Shown here: one piece after another, positions 23,870 to 31,195 of the stretch
Numbering within the stretch: position 1 is the first letter of the stretch
Layout: every line of letters starts with the position of its first letter
Assembly (NCBI RefSeq): GCF_018130695.1
Contig: NZ_JAFCJX010000010.1
Coordinates: 186,001 to 250,000 of the forward strand
Direction of reading: 5' to 3'
From: Bradyrhizobium jicamae
GTDB taxonomy: Bacteria; Pseudomonadota; Alphaproteobacteria; Rhizobiales; Xanthobacteraceae
Length of the DNA: 64,000 nt
Notes under the pieces: generated by a model
The model's database searches: none
Told to the model about the DNA's origin: nothing
The model's input: the letters and a program-made list of their open reading frames with translations, nothing else
Translations under genes and position numbers: made by a program

Positions 23870-25678
23870 ATGAGCAACGTCAGTACCGAATCCCAAGCTT
23901 CGCCGAAGTTCAACGCCGAAGCCTTCGCCATGAATATCGCACGTGCGATGGAGAGCAGCGGCCAGGCCCTCGCGGCCTATCTCAAGCCGCGTCAGAGCGG
24001 CGAAGTCCGCGACAAGCCCCCGAACGAAATGGGCGAGGTCATCAAGACCTTCAGCGTGATCGCGGAATACTGGCTGTCCGACAAGGAGCGCGCCACCGAC
24101 CTGCAGATCAAGCTCGGCAAGGACTATCTCGACCTCTGGGGCTCGGCGGTGCGCCGGATGGCCGGCGAAGCCGATGCCAAGCCCGCGATCGAGCCGGCAC
24201 CGCGCGACAAGCGGTTCCAGGATCCGGAATGGAAATCCAACCAGTTCTTCGACTTCGTGCTGCAGCTGTATCTGCTCACCACCAAATGGGCGCAGGAGCT
24301 GGTGAAGAACGCCGACGGCATCGATCCCCACACGCGCAAGAAGGCCGAATTCTACGTCCAGCAGATCAGCAACGCGCTGGCGCCGTCGAATTTCGTGCTG
24401 ACCAATCCCGAGGTGCTGCGCGCCACTGTTGAAACCAACGGCGACAATCTGGTGCGCGGCATGAAGATGCTGGCGGAGGACATCGAGTCCGGCCATGGCA
24501 CGCTGCGGATCCGCCAGTCCGATCCGTCCGGCATGCAGATCGGCGTCAACATGGCGACGACGCCCGGCAAGGTGATCTACCAGAACGATCTGATGCAGCT
24601 GATCCAGTATTCGCCGGCCACGGAGAACGTGCTGCGCACGCCGCTGCTGATCGTGCCGCCCTGGATCAACAAGTTCTACATCCTCGATCTCAAGCCGGAG
24701 AAATCCTACATCAAATGGTGCGTCGATCAGGGCATCACGGTGTTCGTGATCTCCTGGGTCAATCCGGACAAGGAGCTCGGCAAGAAGACCTGGGCCGACT
24801 ATGTGATGGAGGGCCCGCTCACCGCGATGGACGTGATCGAGAAGGTCACCGGCGAGATGAAGGTGCACACCGCCGGCTATTGCGTCGGCGGCACCCTGCT
24901 CGCCTCGACACTGGCCTATCTCGCCGAGAAGCGCCGCCAGCGCGTGACCTCGGCGACGTTCTTTGCCGCGCAGGTCGACTTCAGCCATGCCGGCGAACTG
25001 CTGGTGTTCGTCGACGAGGACCAGATCTCGGCGCTCGAACGCGACATGCAGGAGAGCGGCGTGCTCGAGGGCAGCAAGATGGCGATGGCCTTCAACATGC
25101 TGCGCTCGAATGACCTGATCTGGTCCTATGTCGTGAACAATTACCTGAAGGGCCAGTCGCCCTCGGCGTTCGACCTCCTGCACTGGAATTCCGACGCCAC
25201 GCGGATGCCGGCGTCGAATCATTCCTATTACCTGCGCAACTGCTATCTGGAGAACCGGCTGTCGACCGGCACCATGGTGCTCGACAACACGCTGCTCGAT
25301 CTCTCCAAGGTCAAGGTGCCCGTGTACAATCTCGCCACCCGCGAGGATCACATCGCGCCGGCGGAATCGGTACTATATGGCTCGCAGTTCTTCGGCGGCC
25401 CGGTGAAGTATGTGCTGTCCGGCTCCGGCCACATCGCCGGCGTCGTCAATCCGCCGGCGTCGAAGAAGTACCAGTACTGGACCAACGACAACATCAGGGG
25501 CGTCAAGCTCGCTGACTGGCTGAAGAACGCCGAGGAGCACAAGGGCTCATGGTGGCCGGACTGGCGTCAGTGGCTGGAGAATCTCGATCCCGAGATGGTG
25601 CCGGCGCGCGCCGTCGGCACGCCGGCGATGCCGCCACTCGAGGATGCCCCAGGCAGCTACGTCCGCGTCCGCGCGTAG
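23870..25678 (+). CDS. phaC: Class I poly(R)-hydroxyalkanoate synthase
   Basis: About 602 residues with the PHA synthase N-terminal domain and alpha/beta hydrolase core. The lipase-box variant G-Y-C338-V-G-G carries the catalytic Cys; the Asp in REDHIAPAES and the His in GSGHIAGVVNPP complete the triad. It polymerises (R)-3-hydroxyacyl-CoA into storage granules. A single-subunit enzyme of this length is class I. I prefer the ATG at 23870 (MSNVSTES); an in-frame ATG at 23834 would add 12 residues. No phaE or phasin gene is adjacent. Confidence 0.95.
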   Translation: MSNVSTESQASPKFNAEAFAMNIARAMESSGQALAAYLKPRQSGEVRDKPPNEMGEVIKTFSVIAEYWLSDKERATDLQIKLGKDYLDLWGSAVRRMAGEADAKPAIEPAPRDKRFQDPEWKSNQFFDFVLQLYLLTTKWAQELVKNADGIDPHTRKKAEFYVQQISNALAPSNFVLTNPEVLRATVETNGDNLVRGMKMLAEDIESGHGTLRIRQSDPSGMQIGVNMATTPGKVIYQNDLMQLIQYSPATENVLRTPLLIVPPWINKFYILDLKPEKSYIKWCVDQGITVFVISWVNPDKELGKKTWADYVMEGPLTAMDVIEKVTGEMKVHTAGYCVGGTLLASTLAYLAEKRRQRVTSATFFAAQVDFSHAGELLVFVDEDQISALERDMQESGVLEGSKMAMAFNMLRSNDLIWSYVVNNYLKGQSPSAFDLLHWNSDATRMPASNHSYYLRNCYLENRLSTGTMVLDNTLLDLSKVKVPVYNLATREDHIAPAESVLYGSQFFGGPVKYVLSGSGHIAGVVNPPASKKYQYWTNDNIRGVKLADWLKNAEEHKGSWWPDWRQWLENLDPEMVPARAVGTPAMPPLEDAPGSYVRVRA

Positions 25679-25751
25679 CCTTACGCGCCCCTCTCAGCTA
25701 TAAGCGGGTGTCCCGCCCGGGAGCGGGACATGGAATCAGTTTGAGGGGGAG

Positions 25752-26153
25752 ATGATGACGCGCGAATTGTTCTGGCTGACGCTGACGGTGATCCTGACCG
25801 GCGTCCTGTGGGTGCCCTACATCCTCAACCGCTGCCAGGTCCGCGGCCTCGGCGGAGCCATGGCCAATCCCTCGCGCAACGACAAGCCGCATGCCGAATG
25901 GGCCAACCGGCTGATGTTCGCGCATGACAACGCGATCGAGAATTTGATCATCTTTGCGCCGCTGGTGCTGATCCTGAACGCGATCGACTATTCGTCGAAA
26001 TGGACCGTGCTCGCCTGCGCCGTGTATTTCTGGGCGCGCGTCGCGCATCTGATCGTCTACACGCTCGGCCTGCCGGTGTTCCGCACGCTGGCCTTCACCG
26101 TCGGCTTCCTGGCTCAGGCGGTGCTGGCGCTGGCGATCTTCAAGATCCTCTGA
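25752..26153 (+). CDS. MAPEG-family membrane protein
   Basis: 133 residues with four hydrophobic helices and the MAPEG pattern (PYILNR, AHDNAIENLIIFAPLVLIL, VYFWARVAHLIVYTLGLPVFRTLAF). Eukaryotic members are glutathione-dependent membrane enzymes; bacterial homologues are mostly uncharacterised. The double ATG allows a start at 25752 or 25755, behind GAGGGGGAG. It lies 73 bases downstream of phaC and is not obviously linked to it. Confidence 0.88.
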   Translation: MMTRELFWLTLTVILTGVLWVPYILNRCQVRGLGGAMANPSRNDKPHAEWANRLMFAHDNAIENLIIFAPLVLILNAIDYSSKWTVLACAVYFWARVAHLIVYTLGLPVFRTLAFTVGFLAQAVLALAIFKIL

Positions 26154-26194
26154 CCGGCGCTCCCGACGCCGGCCGCGGCATGCGCTGCGCCGAC

Positions 26195-26797
26195 CTACGC
26201 CTTCCTGACAACGACGTGAAGCATCGTCGCAGGTGCTTCGTCAAAGCTCTTGATCTCGCTGGTGTCGGACGAAACTTGTGTCCACGCACCTGACGCAGTG
26301 TAAGTCGCCTGCAACCAGTCCGGCGATGGATAATTGTAGTAGCGACCGAGGCTGTCGCGGCCATCGTCATGGCCGATCTTGTAGCTCGCGTAAAACAGGC
26401 CTGCCGGCTTCAGCGCGCGGTGGATACGCGTGAGGATTCCACCGAGCTCGTCGCGCGGCACGTGCAGCAGGCAGGCGCTCGCCCACACGCCGTCATAGAT
26501 CTCGTGCTCATTGAGTTCGTCGAACCGCATCGTCTCGACGGCATGACCGGTCCTGCGCGATGCGACTGCCGCCATCTCCGGCGAGCCGTCTGTGGCGCGC
26601 ACGACGAATCCCGCCTCCAGCATGACTGCGAGGTGATTGCCGGCGCCGCAGCCGAGTTCGAGGATCGCCCCGCCCGGCGGCAGCAGATTGAGAAAGCCCC
26701 TGAGCCGGGCGGACGGGGCTTTCGCCCACCCGGCATAGGCCTCGGCATTGCGCCGATAGAATTGCAGCGTGTCGTCGTCCACCCCTGCACCTCGCAC
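26195..26797 (-). CDS. Class I SAM-dependent methyltransferase
   Basis: About 200 residues with the SAM-binding motif I ILELGCGAGNHL, an acidic motif II region (ATDGSPEMAAVA) and a motif near YDGVWASACLLHVP. The domain matches Methyltransf_11/25-type enzymes of unknown substrate. The frame starts with GTG at 26797 or a second GTG at 26782; the latter gives VDDDTLQFYRRNAEAY, close to how homologues begin. The promoter side runs straight into a dispersed repeat. Confidence 0.82.
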   Translation of the reverse strand: MRGAGVDDDTLQFYRRNAEAYAGWAKAPSARLRGFLNLLPPGGAILELGCGAGNHLAVMLEAGFVVRATDGSPEMAAVASRRTGHAVETMRFDELNEHEIYDGVWASACLLHVPRDELGGILTRIHRALKPAGLFYASYKIGHDDGRDSLGRYYNYPSPDWLQATYTASGAWTQVSSDTSEIKSFDEAPATMLHVVVRKA

Positions 26798-26924
26798 TAA
26801 AGCGCGATGAGATTGGTTGAATCGTCATCGCGCTTTACCTCCTTGTTTGAGCATGATCTCCGCGCAAACGCCTTCGGCGTTTGTCGCGAGGGAAAACCGC
26901 TTCGCACTTTTCCGGACCATGCTC
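26798..26924. repeat. Composite dispersed repeat (family C dyad plus long family A copy)
   Basis: 26798-26837 is a dyad with 13-bp arms TAAAGCGCGATGA and TCATCGCGCTTTA. 26849-26924 begins GAGCATGATC and ends GGACCATGCTC, matching family A in its right half (CCGCTTCGCACTTTTCCGGA). It carries an extra inner hairpin, CAAACGCC-TTC-GGCGTTTG. The last base of the element coincides with the end of the argC stop codon. Confidence 0.75.
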
Positions 26925-27970
26925 TATGGAAACAGCGCAATCTGCTCCAGTCCTGCAGTTTCGGGCAAGCCGAACATCAGGTTCATGTTCTGGATCGCCT
27001 GACCGGCAGACCCCTTTACCAGATTGTCGAGCGTGGAGATCACGATCGCCCGGTTCTTGATGCGATCGGCGACAACGCCAATCTGAACATAGTTCGAGCC
27101 GCGCACATTCTGGGTCTGCGGCAGCACACCCTTCTTCGCGACATGCACAAAGGGTTCGTTGGCGTAGGCCTTCTCCAGCGCAGCCCGCAAATCGTCCGGC
27201 GTCGCGCCGTTGAGCTTGACGTAGGACGTGCAGAGTTCGCCGCGCGCCATCGGGATCAGATGCGGCGTGAAATTCACGGTCACGGCGCTACCGGCCGCGA
27301 CGCCGATCTCCTGCTCGATTTCAGGCGCGTGGCGGTGGGTGCCGACCGAATAGGGCGACAGGCCCTCGCCCGCCTCGCTGAACAGCGTGTTTTGCTTCAA
27401 CCCGCGGCCGGCGCCGGTGACGCCGGACTTCGCGTCGATGACGATGTCGTCGACGTCGATCAGCTTGGCCTTGGCAAGCGGCACCAGCGCCAGCAGCACC
27501 GCGGTCGGATAGCAGCCGGGACAGGCGACCAGCCGCGCAGTAGCGATTTTCTCGCGGTAGAACTCGGTCAGGCCGTAGACCGCCTCGCCCTGCAATTCCA
27601 GCGCCCGGTGTTCATGGCCGTACCACTGCGCATAGGTGTCCTTGTCACGCAGGCGGAAATCGGCGGACATATCGAGGATCTTGATTCCAGGGTTGGCCTT
27701 GAGAACCGCCGCGATGATCTCCTGCGTGGTGCCGTGCGGCAGCCCGCAGAACACCGCGTCGAGCTTGCTCCAGTCGACTTTCTCCCATTCGACGAGCTTC
27801 GGCAGGTCGAGCATGAAGAAATGCGGAAACACATCGCTCATGGCCTTGCCGGCATGGGTGTTGGCGGTGAGCGCCGTGATCTCGGCATTCGGATGCCGCG
27901 CCAACAGGCGCACCGCGTCGGCTCCAGTGTAGCCGGACGCGCCGAGTATGCCGATCTTCTTCGTGCCCAT
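26924..27970 (-). CDS. argC: N-acetyl-gamma-glutamyl-phosphate reductase, long (type 1) form
   Basis: 348 residues: NADP loop GILGASGYTGADAVRLL, catalytic Cys153 in VACPGCYPTA and the His-containing HRHAPEIEQE segment. It reduces N-acetylglutamyl 5-phosphate to the semialdehyde in arginine synthesis. It is followed upstream by a second ArgC of a different subfamily on the same strand (137 bases away). This one has the usual length for the widespread type, so it is probably the main enzyme. Confidence 0.95.
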   Translation of the reverse strand: MGTKKIGILGASGYTGADAVRLLARHPNAEITALTANTHAGKAMSDVFPHFFMLDLPKLVEWEKVDWSKLDAVFCGLPHGTTQEIIAAVLKANPGIKILDMSADFRLRDKDTYAQWYGHEHRALELQGEAVYGLTEFYREKIATARLVACPGCYPTAVLLALVPLAKAKLIDVDDIVIDAKSGVTGAGRGLKQNTLFSEAGEGLSPYSVGTHRHAPEIEQEIGVAAGSAVTVNFTPHLIPMARGELCTSYVKLNGATPDDLRAALEKAYANEPFVHVAKKGVLPQTQNVRGSNYVQIGVVADRIKNRAIVISTLDNLVKGSAGQAIQNMNLMFGLPETAGLEQIALFP

Positions 27971-28107
27971 CGCACGCTCCTTTCAGGCGAAATGCTGCTT
28001 GTCTTGTATCGAACGGCAGCGAAAGCCGGCAGCCGTCCCGTGCGCGTCACGTCTGCGAACGCACGCGCCGTCCACCCTGCTCTCCCTGGCGAGAAACGCT
28101 GTATCGG

Positions 28108-29088
28108 CTACTTCTCGGGCAATCCCAGCATCAGCCGCATGTTCTGCACGGCCGCGCCCGACGCGCCCTTGCCGAGATTGTCGAGCCTGGCGACCATCAC
28201 CGCCTGATGGTGCTTGTCGCTGGCGAAGACGTAGAGCTCGAGCTTGTTGGTCTCGTTCAGCGCCTCAGGCTCGATCCGCCCGCTCTTGGCGGCCTCGTTC
28301 TGCAGCGGCATCACCGACACGTAGCTGCTGCCGGCGTAGCGCTTGGCGAGCGCGGCCTGCAGATCGGCGCCAGAGGGCTTGCCCGGCAGCGCGTCGAGCT
28401 GCAGCGGCACCGACACCAGCATGCCCTGCCGGTAGTTGCCGACCGAGGGGATGAAGATCGGCCGCCGCGTCAGCTTCGAGTAGAGCTGCATCTCCGGCAC
28501 GTGCTTGTGCTCGAAGCCGAGGCCGTAGAGCTCGAAGGCCGGCGCGGTGCTGTCCTCGAAGCTCGCGATCATCGACTTGCCGCCGCCGGAATACCCGCTC
28601 ACCGCGTTGACGGCGATCGGAGTGTCGGCGGGGACGAGGCCAGCATCGACCACCGGCCGCAGCAACGCGATCGCGCCGGTCGGATAGCAGCCGGGGTTCG
28701 AGACCTTCTTCGCCGCCTTGATCTTGTCGGCCTGGTCGGGCGCGAGCTCGGCAAAGCCATAGGCCCAGTCGGGCGCGACCCGATAGGCGGTCGAGGCGTC
28801 GAGCACCTTCGGTCCCGAGGCGCCCATGCTGTCGATCAGCGCCACGGTTTCCTTGGCCGCATCATCGGGCAGGCAGAGGATGACGAGATCGACCTCCTCC
28901 ATCAGCGCCCGCTTGGCGCCGGCGTCCTTGCGCTTGTCCTCGGCGATGGCCTTCACCGTGATCTCGCTCTGGCCGCGCAGCCGCTCCTGGATGCCGAGGC
29001 CGGTGGTTCCGGAGGCTCCGTCGACGAACACGGAGGGCTTCTTCGCAGCGCCGGCGGCGGCGGGCTTGTGGGTCTCGGTGATGGTCAT
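28108..29088 (-). CDS. argC: N-acetyl-gamma-glutamyl-phosphate reductase, short (type 2) form
   Basis: 326 residues with a different ArgC layout: N-terminal FVDGASGTTGLGIQERL, catalytic Cys134 in VSNPGCYPTGAI and KHVPEMQLYSKL. This is the short family that replaces the common ArgC in some proteobacteria. The active-site Cys context is shared with the type 1 gene next to it, but the rest is only distantly similar, so this is not a recent tandem duplication. Its start overlaps the stop of the PaiB-like gene (ATGA), so the two are probably co-translated. Confidence 0.93.
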   Translation of the reverse strand: MTITETHKPAAAGAAKKPSVFVDGASGTTGLGIQERLRGQSEITVKAIAEDKRKDAGAKRALMEEVDLVILCLPDDAAKETVALIDSMGASGPKVLDASTAYRVAPDWAYGFAELAPDQADKIKAAKKVSNPGCYPTGAIALLRPVVDAGLVPADTPIAVNAVSGYSGGGKSMIASFEDSTAPAFELYGLGFEHKHVPEMQLYSKLTRRPIFIPSVGNYRQGMLVSVPLQLDALPGKPSGADLQAALAKRYAGSSYVSVMPLQNEAAKSGRIEPEALNETNKLELYVFASDKHHQAVMVARLDNLGKGASGAAVQNMRLMLGLPEK

Positions 29089-29753
29089 GACGTGGTCCTT
29101 TCGAGAAGGGTCGTATCAGTTGCAAAGGCCTGTGGCCGCATGTTGCGCATCAAATTTGCGATCTGCCTTGCGCCGGAGTCGGGCTGCGCTTCCAGCTGCC
29201 CGGCGACAGCGGCGTAGTCGGTCTCGGATTTGTGCTGGTTCAGCTTGAAGCTGCCCTCGACCTCCTCGACCGTCATCACCATTCCCACGATCGCCTTCTT
29301 CATCGCATCCAGCCGGCCCGATGTCATCTTGGCTGAAGTCCAGGGCGGCTTCGGCGCCAGCCATTCCTCGAACTTGGCGCTCAGCGTGTCGATCTGCACC
29401 GCGAGTTCGGCCTCCGACAACAAGCGAACCGGCCCGGTCAGGTGCACGGCTTGGTAGAGCCAGGTCGGAACCTGGTCCGGCGAGACGTACCAGTCCGGCG
29501 AGACATAGGCATCCGCGCCGTTCACGGAAAGCAGCCAGGGCGTCGTTCCGTCCGCCAGCTTTACCAGCGGATTGTGACGGGCAACGTGAAAGGCGGCCTG
29601 CGGCGTGCCGTCATCGGCATAGGTCAGGTAGAACGGCAGCCCTGACGCGATCGGCTTATGGCCGTCCCACGCACAGGCGATGCCGAAACCGCGCGCATCG
29701 ACAAACGCGAGGCTGGCAGCGCGGTCAGGCTTGAACACCGGTGGCGTATACAT
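29085..29753 (-). CDS. PaiB-like FMN-binding protein (negative regulator family)
   Basis: 222 residues with the PaiB/FMN-binding split-barrel pattern: MYTPPVFKPDR, the HVARHNPL motif, PDWYVSPDQVPTWLYQAVHLTGPVRLL and the C-terminal MVMTVEEVEGSFKLNQHKS. In Bacillus PaiB affects sporulation and protease genes; elsewhere members bind flavin or heme and their role is unclear. It is coupled to the short argC by a four-base overlap. Confidence 0.9.
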   Translation of the reverse strand: MYTPPVFKPDRAASLAFVDARGFGIACAWDGHKPIASGLPFYLTYADDGTPQAAFHVARHNPLVKLADGTTPWLLSVNGADAYVSPDWYVSPDQVPTWLYQAVHLTGPVRLLSEAELAVQIDTLSAKFEEWLAPKPPWTSAKMTSGRLDAMKKAIVGMVMTVEEVEGSFKLNQHKSETDYAAVAGQLEAQPDSGARQIANLMRNMRPQAFATDTTLLERTTS

Positions 29754-29934
29754 GGTCGTGTCTCCTCAACGTGAACGTGGGAGCCGCCCGATCGTACCGC
29801 TTTGCTTTTTGGAAGGGAGAGCGCCGCGGGAGTGATCCGGCGGCAGAGGCAAATCGATCTTAAACGCGAACGACCGCCCATACCGCGTGAATGCGGCGGC
29901 GGCGAGCAGTGAACATGGTCGCGGCGTTGATCAT

Positions 29935-29958
29935 GGGCGCGGCTATAAGGCCGCGCCC
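29935..29958. other. Perfect 9-bp stem-loop between MBL-fold and PaiB-like genes
   Basis: GGGCGCGGC, loop TATAAG, GCCGCGCCC. There is no T run on either side, so it is not a classical terminator, although it lies between the 3' end of the MBL-fold gene and the promoter side of the PaiB-like gene. The rest of this 228-base gap shows nothing else. Confidence 0.5.
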
Positions 29959-29981
29959 GCGTTCCGTCAAGGAAAACCGAG

Positions 29982-30971
29982 TTAGATGGAGGGATTCCAC
30001 GGCGCCGGGATCACCCGGTAGCCGTTGCCATCCTTCTCGACATGGCCGAGGCCCGGGAACGGATAGTGGAAACCCTGCACCTGCAGCTTCTCCGCCACCA
30101 CCATGTCGTAGACCCGGCGGCGGGTCTTTTCGGCCTGATCGCCGTCCTGATCGAAGAAGGCATGCCAGCCCGGATTGCTCGCGAAGGGGTTCGGGTTGTT
30201 GGTGACGTCCGACTGGATGAAGACCTTGCCGCTGCCCGAGGCCAGCACATAGGAGGTGTGGCCGGGCGTGTGGCCGATGGTCTCGACCGAGGTCAGGCCC
30301 GGCGCGATCTCCTTGCCCCACTCATATGGCGTGACCTTCTTCTTCAGGCTGGCCTCGAAGATGCTGCGGTTGTTCTTGAACAGGCCCTGCATGCGGCCCG
30401 CCGGCGCGCGGCTCATCTCGCCGTCGTCCATCCAGAACTTCCATTCGGTCGCCGGCACCAGCACTTCGGCGTTCGGGAATGCCGGCGTGCCCTCGGCGGT
30501 CAACAGGCCGTTCACGTGGTCACCGTGGAAGTGCGAGATTACGACCATATCGACATTCTTCGGGTCGAAGCCGGCCGCGACGAAATTCTCCGCGAACAGG
30601 CCGTTGGCACCCTTGCTGTTGGTCTTGGCGAGCGCGCCGTTGCCGGTGTCAATCACGACCAGCTTGCCGCCGGTGTTGATGACGAGCGGTGCGAAATAGA
30701 TCGTCATCATGTCAGGCGCCATATACGCCTTCTGCAGCGCGGCGCTGACCTCTTCCTTCTTGGCATTGGTGATGAAGGAGTCCTCGAGCTTGAAGACGTT
30801 CTTGCCATCGGAGACCACGGTGACCTGGATGTCGCCGACCTTGTAGCGATAGAAACTCGGCGCCTGCTTGTCGGCCATTGGCGCAGTCGCATGGGCCGAG
30901 ATCGCCGGCAGCAAGGGCGCAGCAGCAATGCCGGCAGCGCCGGTCAGAACGTGACGTCGCGTCAGATCCAT
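29982..30971 (-). CDS. Tat-exported metallo-beta-lactamase-fold hydrolase
   Basis: 329 residues from MDLTRRHVLTGAAG, a Tat-type signal (RRHVLTG, then a hydrophobic stretch). The zinc motif is H147-F-H149-G-D151-H152, with a later His in GHTPGHTSYVL and Asp in IQSDVTNN. This matches periplasmic MBL-fold enzymes resembling quorum-quenching lactonases, but the substrate is not predictable. An upstream extension to 31052 lacks signal character. Confidence 0.88.
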   Translation of the reverse strand: MDLTRRHVLTGAAGIAAAPLLPAISAHATAPMADKQAPSFYRYKVGDIQVTVVSDGKNVFKLEDSFITNAKKEEVSAALQKAYMAPDMMTIYFAPLVINTGGKLVVIDTGNGALAKTNSKGANGLFAENFVAAGFDPKNVDMVVISHFHGDHVNGLLTAEGTPAFPNAEVLVPATEWKFWMDDGEMSRAPAGRMQGLFKNNRSIFEASLKKKVTPYEWGKEIAPGLTSVETIGHTPGHTSYVLASGSGKVFIQSDVTNNPNPFASNPGWHAFFDQDGDQAEKTRRRVYDMVVAEKLQVQGFHYPFPGLGHVEKDGNGYRVIPAPWNPSI

Positions 30972-31195
30972 ATGAAATTTCTCCCGGTGAGACAGTGAAG
31001 GTGGCCCGTTGATGCGCTTGTTTGGCAGGGTCTTAGCAGCGTTTCGGTGCACGCGCGATGACAGACCGCGATGCTCGTCTGTCGAGCTAACCCCTGCGCC
31101 ATGGTCTTATTCCAGGCCTCACGGCGTGGACAGAGCGCTGACAACGCAAGGCGACCGCAGCGCGGCTGACCGGCAAATACGCGATCGCACGAGCG

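Noticed and set aside
29980..31052. MBL-fold enzyme as an antibiotic-degrading beta-lactamase
   Set aside because: The HxHxDH motif is shared by many MBL-fold hydrolases; the Tat signal and overall pattern do not point to a class B beta-lactamase.
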